DNA from: Nemopilema nomurai
Taxonomy: Eukaryota; Cnidaria; Scyphozoa; Rhizostomeae; Rhizostomatidae
Length of the DNA: 64,000 nucleotides
Direction: 5' to 3'
Assembly: GCA_003864495.1 (NCBI GenBank)
Contig: ML133420.1
Coordinates: forward strand, 2,233,238 to 2,297,237
Positions 51,301 through 60,159 of this stretch are shown in pieces. The translations under genes were made by a program, and so were the position numbers. Each line of letters starts with the position of its first letter. The stretch's first letter is position 1. The notes below the pieces were generated by a model. The model was not told where the DNA came from. It did no database searches and was given only the letters and a program-made list of their open reading frames with translations.

Positions 51301-54300
51301 AGCATCCGCCTCCTTCTTCCGTTGATTGAATACGTCATCGAAGCCCGTGAAAGACTTGTCCCCAAGCTCCTGACCTGCTTTGGTTAGCCTGCAGTTAATG
51401 GAATGACTTTGACCAGCCTTTAGCGTTATCTTGTAATACCCTGCAACTTTTGTTCCCCGTTCTTGTGGCTGTATAGCCTCTTTTTCGTTGTTTATCAAGT
51501 ATCGATGGAAGGCGTCTTTCACGTAGCTTGTGTAGTTGTCAGAGTCGAACAATTTCTGCAAGATTGTGATTGTTGAAGAACAAAGAAATTTCCAGAACTT
51601 AGAGAACAGGGAAGCAAGAGGGAGAACAGGGAAGCAAGAGGGAGAACATGGAAGCAAGAGGGAGAACAGGGAAGCAAAAGGGAGAACAGGGAAGCAAGAG
51701 GGAGAACAGGGAAGCAAGAGGGAGAACAGGGAAGCAAGAGGGAGAACAGGGAAGAAAGAGGGAGAACAGGGAAGCACGAAGGAGAACAGAGAAGCAAGAG
51801 GGAGAACAGGGAAGCACGAGGGAGAACAACGGTCAATTACTATCTTTATCACTATTCAAATTCTTTAGAATCATTAATGATGAACTGCATAAGATTTGTG
51901 ATGGGTATGATCTTGAAGTTCAGAAAATCCTCAAAAATGTGTTTCAAGAGGATTCTGTTTAAGCATTCCTGATTCACTTGCATAAAGAATTTCGAGGGAA
52001 TCCTACAGAAAAATTTAAAAAGTTCTACACAACAAAATATTGATTCAACAGAAGTTTCATTTTAACTCAAAGGTAAAGGAGTTGATGAATAGGTGGACAA
52101 ATTGGATTGATCTTGAGCTGATAAACAGCCCAAACATCGCTAGCCTGAGACCCTTGCCTTAGTCCCTGCCTTGATAAGACACAAGTAAGGAACAAACCTT
52201 TGAGTTGGTCTCATTTTCTGTGAACCACAGCTCGGGCGTTTTCCCCTGCTGGTCCACATCCCAGTAGCAGTGAAACTTCTCAAGAGTCTGGTGAGTGCAG
52301 GAAACAGAGTTTGGACCGCTCCGAGCAATCCTTGGCTTCATGGTACACCCCTCGTGTTTGCAACCCCAGATCCACGTGTTCCGGTACCAGAGCGTTGGTA
52401 GTACATGGATGGTTGCTTCTTCTGGGCCCCTGTTCGCAACGGTGATTTTGCACAGAATGTCATTGTCATCATTCTTGGCGTATTCTGCGAACACATCCCA
52501 GTATTTGTTGTCCTCAAAAACACCTGAAATGACGGAGAAAATGGTACCGGGGTGAAGGAGCAATGACGTAATGATTACTGACATACGTGCTAGCAAAGCC
52601 TCGTTCGGATACCGATATATGAGCCTCGTTATGGCTGTACCACACAACTTTCTTATAGAATTGATTGACTGACAAATTGTTCCGTTCAGTTCTCGGTTCC
52701 TATCAAAATCAGATAGAATTCACTTTTCGCATCGGGCCGTTTACAGTTGACCATGACTACAGCAAAATGGCGGCGAAAATGCTCTTAAATCTAATAATCA
52801 AGACACTTAGATGGCAAGAAAAAAGCAAAGATAGAAAAAGAATAGTACTCTGTGGGTTAACCTATCAAAATATATTTTTGGAGATATCTATGGTACGGTA
52901 CTAAATTCTTTCTAGCCTGATACTTCCATCGCTTTGAGTGTTGCTATTGAGTAATGCAGGTCTTGATTTGGTGAAGTAAAAGTGTCGGAGCGGAGAAATT
53001 AAAGAACCGTGAGCTGTTGCATAGAAGACAGTGAAAAATGCTAGTTTTGTAACGTTGGCTTTTGTGTTTAACATATTTCGTGATGCCTCAGTTGCGTGTT
53101 TAATCACATGTCCTGTTTAGTCCTGTTGTGTTAGATAACGCCTTTCTTATGGCAATTTGTTTATCTGTCAATGTGTATTTTGACGCTCGCGTCGTTCTTC
53201 TAATTAACTTCTGTTAATGTTAAATGACTGTTGGTCGCGTCATGTTTGAGTTTTTTTGTTGTTTGATAATTACAGATAACAACAAAGTGAGTCTCTTTTG
53301 TGTGCTACTTGTTCTGGGCTTGGGCTCATTGGCCTTGGGCCTAGGCTCCGCATTTTCGCAGTCATAAGGAGAACCCAATCAACCTATATTCGTTACAGTT
53401 GCACAGCACACAGCTGGAGTGGTATCTTCGTCACCAGTGTTTTCCATGCGAGATATCAATTTCCATTTGGTATATTTGTCTTGAAATAAATCATCTCTGT
53501 CGTTTAGATGTTGTCACCTCTATCAAACAATTGCGACGTCTTAATTGCCGCAACTAAATGTTTGAGGCATGAAACAAAAAGATTTGGTATTTAGTGCCCA
53601 GTCCTGTTGTACTGTAGGGCGTTAACATTGAATAACTCAAAAATACAATATGCCCATTTACAAGTTTTCTACCAGCACTCGATCAATGAATGAAACATGC
53701 ATCCAGCCCCCGCAGTCTGGAAAGGAACAACAGCCCCCAAGCCGTGGCTGATCGCTGCAAAGGGTTCTGAAAGCGAGAAGTTGTTCCCCTATCAACAATT
53801 CAACATCAGATTTCTGAGAAATCCTTCAGCCTCTTGTCCAAAAAGAGGCCAAGGTTCAGCATGGCCTAGCCACCGAAATCTATCGTTGTACTTTATTAAT
53901 CACATTTAGAAGCGGAGAATAATTTGTAAAAGAATGGCTTTGCACAAATATTCTACAATATGGCCGAAAATTTATCTTATAAGGAGTCTAAAACCAGGAT
54001 TAGAAAGAATCGTTGGTGGGTGGTCGTGGAAAAATCTAGACTGTAATGGCGCCATTGGATTGCCATGTTATTATAGCACCTCAACAAGAACAAGGTCGAA
54101 AAACGAGAACACCTCAATAGACTCAAAAGACTTTTCATTTCATCAGCAAGTTAAAGATAAAACGGAACAAAAATTCTCCAGAATATCAGGACACCGATAT
54201 GTTGCATTCTATCCGGTGAAATATTGTTCGTCCGTGGCAAAACAAGAATTTCTAGCAACAGAAACATATAATGCAGTCTTTAAAAGGACAATCTCGCATT

Positions 54301-57300
54301 CTGCCTACTTAGGCTCTAAAAAAGGTAACACTAAGTACACTTCTGTATTACTCTTTAAGAGTTATAGGCATGATGTAACTTATAAATCATAAGAATTGTG
54401 TGTGAGGTAAATAAGTACTTTACAACCTGACAATAACCTTATATTACAAGTACATCAGTGATAGAGCACTTGACATACAAAGTCAGGGGTCGCAAATTCG
54501 AGCCTTACTCAGGTTAGTTATTTCCCCAATTTCTCTAAAAAACCATTTTAAGAAATCCTTTTGCCTATGACACCTATTTTTCTATTGAAAAATCTTAAAT
54601 GTGCAATGTCTAATGCTCTGTGCAATTTACAAAACACATTGGATTTTTAAGGTCAAAAGAGCAAAGTGAAGAGCAAAAAACTTTCACTTAATGTGGATGA
54701 TGCTGAAGGAATATTGGACCTCCATAATTTGAGGGAAAGAATGGATGATGTCATTGAGGAAATGAAGCAAGATTTTGCTACAAAGGTTCCTTTGCGCATT
54801 ACAACAGGTAAAAGGGCAACTCTAAAGGTATTAAGAAAACCCTATTGTCATTGTACCTATGGTGGCATGAAAAGAACTTGTGCAATTAATACAATTCAAA
54901 AGGTAGTTGCAATTTGAATAAGAAAATGCTTGCGCTAATATTTTATATGAATATATCCTTATGAAGTACTTAAATCCCATTTTTGGATTCTTAAATTATA
55001 ACTCAAACAAAATAAAATGAAATTGATTAAACATTTTGTATTACTGAGCAGGATGTTAGTCAAACTGATAACAGTTTAAACACATAAATAACATCAAAGT
55101 AAGTACCAAGGAAATTATTGAAATCTAAGAATCAGGCTGGCTTCTTTAAATGTCTCAGGTTCTGACATATGATTAAATCTTGACAAAATTCATGATAACA
55201 CTATTATCAAGGCTTATATATTTTAATGTTGTTAATCTTGTATCCAAGTTGACATTAACTGTTGCTGGTAGTAATATTTTGGAGATCTGACTAGTGAATT
55301 GCTGAAATATAAGTTGATAATTTCTTTCATTTCAGGGTTTCTTGACAATATTTTAATTGAAATCAGCAAAGGTAAAAAAGTTCCCCTTTACCAAGTTGCA
55401 CAAATCCAGTCAATTAGCAATGAATTTCAGATTGAAATCCAGGACGCATTTCCAAATGTAAGTGATGTAAAAAGAATACTATTATTCGGGATCTAGTCAT
55501 TATTTTTTTGTAACAAATAGGAAAAATCCAACCTTTATTGAAGACTTTTTTCATTAAGTTTATGCTCTGGTTTTTGTGTCATACAGTGCTCGATATGTGC
55601 ACACATAGAGTAATATATATATGTAGATTGCATATTCACTACATTGAATATATTGCGTGAATATCACAAAACACAGGCTTGAAAAGGTTCAAAATGTAGT
55701 CTGTCTCTTCTCCTTCCTCAATCTACACATAAATATACATCACAATTTATTTTGGCCTAATTTAGACATATAACCTTTTTATTCTTGTTATAAAGCTGCT
55801 GGTATCTGATATCTCAGAAAAAAACAATTGAAATAAACATCTTCAATTAATTTATGTTTCAGGCATCAAAAGTTATTTCAAGTGCTATTATTGACACAGG
55901 GTTCAACATGCAGCCAACAGCCAAAGGCAACACAATTAAAGTGCCAATACCAGTGTAAGTTTGTTGAATTAGCATCATTTGCATGAGTATGCACATGAGG
56001 GCTAAATTTTATGGTTGACAAGGCATCTGTAAAGTAGACTAGCCCAGCTCTTGTAACCTAAACAACCTTTCTAGAAATATTACTTATAAGAAAAGACTCT
56101 TGATTTACACTTATGCTAAATTGCAGATCAGCTTCCATGGAAGCAAAAACCTAGTTATTCAGCCATGATTTTGGCACATAAAGAGAACAAATACTGAGCT
56201 TTGTTGTTATTAGGAAACTTTTAGCACAGAGGTACAGTTTAGCAGAACTGTGAAGGAAGGTTAATCATTTCAGACAGCAGTATCTTGGCATAAAAAATCT
56301 TATAAAAGGGGGCCAAGAGGAATGCCCCTTCTGCCTTTTTGCTTTTCTGTGAAACTGGCAGATTTTTTTAAAAGGTTTTTATCAAGATGTAATGTTTCTA
56401 ATAGGTTCACACATGATCAACGCAGCTCGATAGAAAAAATAGCAAAGAGCATAACAAACAATGCCAAAGATGGATTGAGAAAAGTCAGACAGAAAGGGAT
56501 GGTTCAAATCCGCAACAATAAGGAAGGCCAATCCAAAGATTTGATTCGAAAGATTGAGAATCAAGTAATTGTTTTGAAGTACAATAACCATAAAACTTGA
56601 GTTTAAATGAAAATTATCTGTCACATATTTTTTTGTAAATACAGCATCAGGGCTCTTAGTTGTTGCACAAAGTTTTATGATCATTGCAATCAACACAATC
56701 TACATGCTATGATAAATCATGTGTGCTGAGATAATTTTTCTCTTGTAAAGAGCAACTCCTGAAAACTGACAATTTTTAAGTCGTCCATGGCCAAAGTTTG
56801 CCCAGCTCCTTGAGAAATGCTTTTCAGAGACCAGAATCTAAATACATTTTGACAAATGTAGCATATTAGCTAGTCTAATTAATACACCAACTCAATGTGA
56901 ATGGCTTAATAGAAGCCATTTTTATTGTTAATGAATCAAACATCTTTTTCCATTACAGGTGCAGCATCTTACAGATCATTATACAGAAAAAACTGAGTTG
57001 GCTCTGGAACAAAAACTGAAAGAAGCTAATAAAGGGAAATGAAAATGAACTAATAATAATATTAATTCAAGTGCTCTTCTGTTCAAATAATATCACCTCC
57101 AATGTAAATGAATACAATGGGGCTGATACACCAAATGCAATTGCTCATTAGACTCTCATTAAAAATAAAGTACTGCAACTTTTTACAATGAAACAGGCTT
57201 TTTAATTTTTTATGTTTTCCTGAACTTCAATAACTTTTATAATGATTGCAGAAAGCTGCTTGAAATCGGTTATATCAGATTTCTCACCTGAATCTGCAAG

Positions 57301-59286
57301 TTCAAATTCTGGTCCATGAATTCCCTTTTCTTGATTTTCTCTTTCAAGTTGGCCATATGGGTATTCATTTTGTGGGTATTTATAGAGGGCTTTCATATAT
57401 GAATGAGTTGGAGTTGAATCAAGATAGTAATAGTTCTCCTTCACATCTTCACCATGATTGCCTGAAACAAATATAGAAAACTGGATATTCACTTTGCTGC
57501 TGAAACATCCCCTTTCTTCTAAAGAAATTGCTAAGCAGTCTCATATTCTGTTGTCAAACATTTACATAACCTTTTTTACATTATATGTAGTCTTGAACTT
57601 GTCATAAACTATGCTTTGTGTATTTTTGTATTTCTATTGTGTTTAGTCAATATCTTAGGCTGAAGTGTGGTAGAAAATGTGATCATATATCCTGGATGAT
57701 TCATTTAACATTTATGTAAATTGTGTTTAGAAGTTTTTTTGTGAGAAATTGATATTAAGAACAATATCAATATGTCCTGACATCATTATTTTGCTTGAGT
57801 TCCGTTAAGGAGTCATTGTCAACAAAATGTTTTGAAAATGAATTTTTAGCTTGAGAGAAGCTAGTATTTAAAATAATATGTATCAACAAATACTTTATAT
57901 TTCAAAACTTCAAAAAAGTACAGAACAGTCAATTTTTACATGGAAATAAACCTATTTGAAGGAAATGCAGGGAAACACTGGTAACACTTTTAAGTACCCA
58001 CTGAAATGGGGCTTAAAGCAGGGTTTACTAAAATATTGAGGTTTCAATTTAGTATTTACTGAAGTTTTTTAGTGATGAAGCAGAAATTTTCAGCATTGTA
58101 TTGTTTCAACAGCCTCTAAGATGGTGCCCATAATGAACTTTCATTAATTTGACATTAAATAAGATTGAAACCTGTCAGAGAGATGAGAAAAAAGGCTACA
58201 TACCTTGAGGGCCAGTTAGGCCAAAAAGTCTCTCTTTCAGAATGGCATCTTTTCCATTCCACAAAGCCAGTGCAAAACACAGCCTGCACTCCCTGTCAGA
58301 TATTCCAAGCAAACCATCCTCACCCCATCGGTAGGCTCTAGACCTGGCATGGTCATGACTAAAGTAATCCCAGCTGAAATTGAAAACAAACAAATTAAAT
58401 CAGTAAAATCAAATGAAACCTGGATTTCTTGATCAACTTCATATTCAGAAAAAATAGTTTATATTGATTGTATTGCTTTGGCTATAGACATGTACTCAAA
58501 GAATTGACTTCCATATTTCATTGTCATTACTTTTAAATCTTTTACCAATACCTAAGAGCCATATTTTAGGGCCCCCAACTTTTTGCAAATTGTACATTTT
58601 TCTATATTTATTGCGATTTTAATTTTTTTATGAATTAAAATTTGGCCCCCCACATATTATTCCTACTGAAGGCCTTGCACATCTCCAATAAAAATAAACA
58701 GCATACGCAATGGTTAGAGTAACAATAATTTAGTTCAATCCTTTTGACTGAAGGCACAAGAATAAGAAGATGCCTTCGTTCTTGACGCATGAAATTACCA
58801 AAGGTCTTACTATTCTTCAAGACAGTTAAGAGTAAATAATTATCTAGGCCTTTCCCTCTGACTTGCTATGATCTGCTTGGAAAAACAGAGACGAAAACTT
58901 TACTTATTGAAAAGTTATTCGTACAGTTAAGGTAAACAGTATCCACATTTTAGAAGAAAATGCAAACAATGACTCAGCATTTTATAATTGAAGTATGGTT
59001 CGGGTTCAAGATGAGAATATTCTGCAAATATAGATCTATGAATATACATAAAAATAACAAAAAATATCTACCAGCTTCCATCAGGTGAATAATCTTCCCT
59101 TACGGTACCCCACTGTCTCTCTGAAAGGTATGGCCCCCATCTCTTCCAATTCTTTTCTCGCTTGTCGTCTTGTTGCAAACGCTTAACCTCTTCTGTATCA
59201 AACTCGTACAGGACTTGCCATTTAGCACTGTTGTTCTTGGTTATCTTTTTCTCGCTAGCATTGGTGCTAGGCTGCTTGCCCGCCAT
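33246..59286 (-). CDS. GH63/MGH1-like six-hairpin glycoside hydrolase (YMR196W type), 13 coding exons, one-base frameshift in exon 6
   Basis: Related to the bacterial and fungal MGH1-like (GH63-clan) family, including yeast YMR196W; substrate not established. The reading spans about 918 residues. Motifs in order: [15 protein letters not shown] (exon 1), [15 protein letters not shown] (2), [20 protein letters not shown] (3), PTLWYRNTW and ELWFTENET (4), RGTKVAGYY and FDDVFNQRK (5), [10 protein letters not shown] and [10 protein letters not shown] (6), [13 protein letters not shown] and [15 protein letters not shown] (7), [10 protein letters not shown] (8), EDGFYYDH and [11 protein letters not shown] (10), [20 protein letters not shown] and [11 protein letters not shown] (11), VECPTGSG (12), [10 protein letters not shown] (13). 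Asp in FAAWDLAFH is the likely general acid by analogy with GH63. There is no signal peptide ([14 protein letters not shown]), so a cytosolic enzyme is inferred. The exons sum to 2756 nt, one base short of a complete frame. Two plus-strand genes sit in introns 3 and 6. Confidence 0.9.
33412..33462. repeat. (ACATG)n pentanucleotide microsatellite
   Basis: About ten perfect ACATG units in glycosidase intron 12, about 85 bp upstream (sense direction) of the exon 13 acceptor. Confidence 0.9.
34011..34287 (-). CDS. Glycosidase exon 12
   Basis: Encodes [33 protein letters not shown] and [19 protein letters not shown]. Donor GTAAAC, phase 2. Confidence 0.94.
34517..34905. mobile_element. MITE-like element with imperfect TIRs and TA ends
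   Basis: TACACGCTTCTTTTCATAAG with TTATAAGGAACCTA at the left is mirrored by TAGGTTCCTTATAAAAAAGC then GTGTA at the right. The left copy carries an insertion. The TA at each end could be a Tc1/mariner-type target duplication. It lies in glycosidase intron 11 and has no coding capacity. Confidence 0.5.
35351..35624 (-). CDS. Glycosidase exon 11
   Basis: Encodes [31 protein letters not shown], and [14 protein letters not shown], the most diagnostic motif of the family. Donor GTAAGG, phase 1. Confidence 0.95.
36074..36433 (-). CDS. Glycosidase exon 10
   Basis: 120 codons: [53 protein letters not shown] and [12 protein letters not shown] 17-bp minisatellite begins about 15 bp upstream of its 3' splice site. 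Confidence 0.94.
36449..36900. repeat. 17-bp minisatellite (AATGCCGTATATGGTAC)
   Basis: About 25 units with point variants (GTATATG, GTATGTG, TTACATG, CATATATG), in glycosidase intron 9, abutting the exon 10 acceptor. Reading frames across it are Tyr/His repeats without other support. Confidence 0.9.
38285..38334 (-). CDS. Glycosidase exon 9 (50 nt)
   Basis: Encodes [16 protein letters not shown], matching the short VFDRS-PLP-GG-LEQ stretch of the family. It fits both neighbouring phases. Too short for an ORF scan. Confidence 0.9.
38823..39818. mobile_element. Non-autonomous hAT-type DNA transposon (996 bp)
   Basis: The terminal inverted repeat TAGGGCCCTGCGAATCG is exact at both ends. The flanks carry the perfect 8-bp duplication ATTACTAA (38815-38822 and 39819-39826), the hAT signature. 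Both termini are rich in CGAATCGAATC words. There is no transposase frame. It sits in glycosidase intron 8. Confidence 0.9.
40679..40749 (-). CDS. Glycosidase exon 8
   Basis: 71 nt, [20 protein letters not shown] then DNIG. Joined to exon 7 it gives the family's NFTWWVNRKD. Donor GTAAGT, phase 1. Confidence 0.93.
41745..42013 (-). CDS. Glycosidase exon 7 (probable catalytic Asp)
   Basis: Encodes [34 protein letters not shown] and [11 protein letters not shown]. Donor GTAAGT, phase 2. The 8.9-kb intron before it (42014-50910) holds the PRRT3/4-like gene and a solo LTR. Confidence 0.94.
42014..44337. other. Intron 6 of glycosidase, part downstream of the PRRT-like gene's 5' side
   Basis: I see no exon here that I can defend. 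It may contain the promoter or 5' exons of the plus-strand PRRT3/4-like gene. Confidence 0.35.
44338..45672 (+). CDS. PRRT3/PRRT4-like seven-transmembrane protein, nested in glycosidase intron 6
   Basis: Resembles proline-rich transmembrane proteins 3 and 4, whose molecular function is not established. The open frame is 444 residues. A Pro/Glu segment ([19 protein letters not shown], about 99-117) leads into [16 protein letters not shown]. Seven hydrophobic segments lie at about 138-158, 171-194, 214-238, 255-279, 282-306, 347-373 and 386-411. The cytosolic tail is Ser/Asn-rich. Met93 (44614), just before the Pro/Glu segment, may be the real start, or upstream exons may supply a signal peptide: residues 1-92 look like UTR or intron (Arg-rich, no conservation I recognise). 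The conserved part is clearly GC-richer than the flanking intron. No intron is seen in the conserved part. Family assignment is by overall pattern and is moderately sure. Confidence 0.75.
   Translation: MHKQRRLFWGGVGFSRSRRGSRRVYEHLGTIRQPAYAVKSLAVVRKRRQSSSYKVCWSLQMQGSQPISGWRGPTFSEAKRFQQDLDYLPVISMAPEGEPEPKGEYSTPEPEPERVPWGEPAPEWNVAKKVWGFAWEAHWIGMAVLFAILTVLAILCLRRIYAKARKRQVMAKFAITVTVIIAVFTTARFLYLIINPYESDFCVFGGAQNCPLFVNRFLYSIGLPSLLSAYLLLHLALRDVLKLKNIGKFTKLQKWWFLCGLVTLNYVFAIAADLVVAYITSTGLFLALCQGYFILFSAVLVAAFAYSGFRVYRTDHENKTEISRLSRKNNANAVSQKSGRNFTAKVLRLSVVTALLGLVLMALQIYALAFVFASASTGKKPEPWAWLTYQYIYRLVEVAFAACILYNISYIPKRKSAASNKSTIGHSRLSEQNCSNNSKEMTAV
45673..47622. other. 3' flank of the PRRT-like gene
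   Basis: Probable 3' UTR then intronic sequence of the glycosidase gene. No gene or clear repeat was found. Confidence 0.4.
47623..47962 (+). mobile_element. Solo LTR, 340 bp
   Basis: Begins TGTAACG and ends CGTTACA (TG...CA with 7-bp inverted ends), flanked by a 4-bp duplication GAAC (47619-47622 and 47963-47966). It is nearly identical to 60160-60498. At 47895-47916 a perfect 9-bp stem closes a C(TTCG)G tetraloop. No internal retroelement sequence adjoins it, so this is a solo LTR. It lies in glycosidase intron 6. Superfamily not determined. Confidence 0.85.
47963..50910. other. 5' part of glycosidase intron 6
   Basis: Non-coding. It holds a (GTT)n microsatellite near 49048-49092 that mimics a poly-Gln frame on the minus strand; I see nothing else. 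Confidence 0.4.
50911..51121 (-). CDS. Glycosidase exon 6, containing a one-base deletion
   Basis: Reads [20 protein letters not shown] and HLFSRDVI in one frame, then [10 protein letters not shown] in a second frame. The two are joined by a missing A (plus strand) near 50940-50941, where GAATG stands for an expected GAAATG. Exon length 211 is one short of the phase needed by exon 7. Confidence 0.9.
51279..51555 (-). CDS. Glycosidase exon 5
   Basis: Encodes [32 protein letters not shown] and [20 protein letters not shown]. Its 3' splice site lies just downstream (in the sense direction) of a CU-rich minisatellite. Donor GTGATT, phase 1. Confidence 0.93.
51601..51830. repeat. 20-bp minisatellite, CU-rich on the glycosidase sense strand
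   Basis: About 11.5 units of GGGAAGCAAGAGGGAGAACA, nearly perfect. On the minus (sense) strand it reads TGTTCTCCCTCTTGCTTCCC, a long polypyrimidine array ending 46 bp before the exon 5 acceptor. Long reading frames on both strands are artefacts of the repeat. Confidence 0.95.
52198..52523 (-). CDS. Glycosidase exon 4
   Basis: Encodes [36 protein letters not shown] and [12 protein letters not shown]. Acceptor CAG, donor GTTTGT, phase 0 out. Confidence 0.94.
53109..53397 (+). mobile_element. Possible diverged LTR related to the 340-bp family
   Basis: Shares GTCAATGTGT, a GGCCTTGGGCCTAGGC segment in place of the UUCG hairpin, AGAACC near the end, and the terminal CGTTACA. The start is unclear and no target duplication was found. 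It sits about 540 bp upstream of MRRF. Confidence 0.3.
53934..54324 (+). CDS. MRRF: MRRF exon 1 (start, transit peptide)
   Basis: Starts [12 protein letters not shown] and ends HSAYLGSKK plus one base; donor GTAACA, phase 1. The splice gives KKGQKSK, paralleling the KGKGQS stretch in vertebrate MRRF. Confidence 0.85.
53934..57042 (+). CDS. MRRF: Mitochondrial ribosome recycling factor (MRRF), 6 exons, nested in glycosidase intron 3
   Basis: RRF splits post-termination mitochondrial ribosomes together with EF-G2mt. Six exons total 1005 nt: 334 residues plus stop with no break. Residues 1-130 are a long basic, Ser/Thr-rich extension ([20 protein letters not shown]) without early acidic residues, as expected for a mitochondrial transit peptide plus linker. 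[17 protein letters not shown] leads into the RRF fold: [19 protein letters not shown] (helix 1), [10 protein letters not shown] (domain II), [20 protein letters not shown] (the conserved N-P-x-x-x-G-x-x-I-R-x-P-x-P region), [12 protein letters not shown], and a final helix [20 protein letters not shown]. The bacterial LR-GRA loop sequence is replaced by [13 protein letters not shown], similar to animal MRRF. A polyadenylation signal AATAAA lies at 57164-57169. Identity is very secure. Confidence 0.94.
54424..54515 (+). pseudogene. tRNA-derived pseudogene in MRRF intron 1
   Basis: The ends AACCTGA and TCAGGTT pair. ATCAGTGATAGAGCACTTG and GGGGTCGCAAATTCGAGCC resemble A and B boxes. The anticodon stem TTGAC/GTCAG closes loop ATACAAA (would read ACA). 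About 26 extra bases lie between the acceptor and D arm, so it cannot be a working tRNA. It is alignable through the anticodon region with the tRNA-like sequence at 4462-4533. Confidence 0.4.
54652..54807 (+). CDS. MRRF: MRRF exon 2
   Basis: Encodes [20 protein letters not shown] and [20 protein letters not shown]. Donor GTAAAA, phase 1. Confidence 0.92.
55336..55457 (+). CDS. MRRF: MRRF exon 3
   Basis: Encodes [20 protein letters not shown] and IEIQDAFPN. Donor GTAAGT, phase 0. Confidence 0.92.
55863..55954 (+). CDS. MRRF: MRRF exon 4
   Basis: Encodes [20 protein letters not shown] then [10 protein letters not shown]. There is no ATG suitable for an ORF scan. Donor GTAAGT, phase 2. Confidence 0.93.
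56405..56564 (+). CDS. MRRF: MRRF exon 5
   Basis: Encodes [20 protein letters not shown] and [12 protein letters not shown]. Donor GTAATT, phase 0. Confidence 0.93.
56959..57042 (+). CDS. MRRF: MRRF exon 6 (stop)
   Basis: Encodes [20 protein letters not shown] then KEANKGK and TGA, the C-terminal helix of RRF. Confidence 0.93.
   Translation: MQHLTDHYTEKTELALEQKLKEANKGK
57164..57169 (+). terminator. MRRF polyadenylation signal AATAAA
   Basis: Canonical AATAAA 122 nt after the MRRF stop. It lies about 120 bp before the antisense glycosidase exon 3, so the MRRF transcript probably ends in the gap. Confidence 0.6.
57288..57461 (-). CDS. Glycosidase exon 3
   Basis: Encodes [31 protein letters not shown] and FELADSG. 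Donor GTGAGA, phase 1. The intron after it holds the MRRF gene on the other strand. Confidence 0.93.
58204..58373 (-). CDS. Glycosidase exon 2
   Basis: Encodes [20 protein letters not shown] and LFGLTGPQG, both invariant-looking in the family. Donor GTATGT, phase 1. Confidence 0.93.
59072..59286 (-). CDS. Glycosidase exon 1
   Basis: Start MAGKQPSTN is chosen as the first Met before the conserved [18 protein letters not shown]. An upstream in-frame ATG at 59406 would add 40 residues rich in hydrophobics, for which I see no support. Donor GTAGAT, phase 2. Confidence 0.85.
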
Positions 59287-60148
59287 TACTAAACTACAGG
59301 ATACAAAGCCACCTTTGTTTACAAGCGCATTGGTACCTAGGCCAGTGGGAGTGTCGGAAAAACATAACAACATCAACAACATTCTTCCATGCCACCGCAA
59401 ATCCAAAATATTTACATTGGGACTTTACTTGTGGTGTCCAAAAATTGATCTTTGTTTTGAACGCGAGTTTACTGCCTCGCAACAAACTAGCTTTACATTT
59501 TTTACAGAATTTTTTATCAAACTTAAGCTATATGAAGTGAAAAAGATTTTGCTTTCAATTTATTACCCTTGGCCAATGAAAAACGACGCGTAGTTCAAAT
59601 TGCAGTGGGTGGTAAAGATGAATTGGTTCAATTAATTCGAATGGAGTGGACTTTCCGGTTGAAGTTGATTTTCTTTGATTGTTTATTCACCACAACGTGC
59701 TTTGGAGAACGTCTCATGAAGAAATTGGTCGTTGGTACCCTGACGATTTTTCAGAGGAACTTTGATTAAATTTGATGTTTTGAAGGCCTCACGTCACAGG
59801 ACATTTTCAAGCTTTTACACGTGTCACACCACCGCCGAGTCGGACATGGCTCATACGTCTTTGAAAGCTCCGTTAGCCACCGTATATAAGAAGTTTTGGA
59901 GTGCTTGGCGAACTAGAGGCCAGCTGCGAGGACGAGAGTGTCCTGGAAATTGGATATCGAGTTTTTTTTTACCGAAGATTATCGTGGAGAAGTCGGAAAC
60001 CATCGGGTGTTGCTGTAGGCACTACCTTCACCTGCCGATTTTCGCCTCCGGGCCTCCATGAACTTTGGATAGGACGATTAATAGTTATGTTTATTTTTGT
60101 AATGGCTACTCGGACACTCAATTTGATATTGTGAGTTGGTTCTTTAAC
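59287..60148. other. Glycosidase upstream region and possible retroelement remnant
   Basis: The part next to 59286 should hold the glycosidase promoter. The part towards 60148 lies directly before a polypurine tract and LTR, and so may be the 3' internal end of an LTR retrotransposon, but its short reading frames match nothing I recognise. Confidence 0.4.
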
Positions 60149-60159
60149 GGAGGGGAGAG
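60149..60159 (+). other. Polypurine tract before an LTR
   Basis: GGAGGGGAGAG stands immediately 5' of the LTR start TGTAACG, the expected place of a retroelement plus-strand primer. Confidence 0.6.

Noticed and set aside
51519..51868. Several overlapping 76-199-residue frames on both strands
   Set aside because: All but the exon 5 part are translations of the 20-bp minisatellite, whose unit leaves all frames open.
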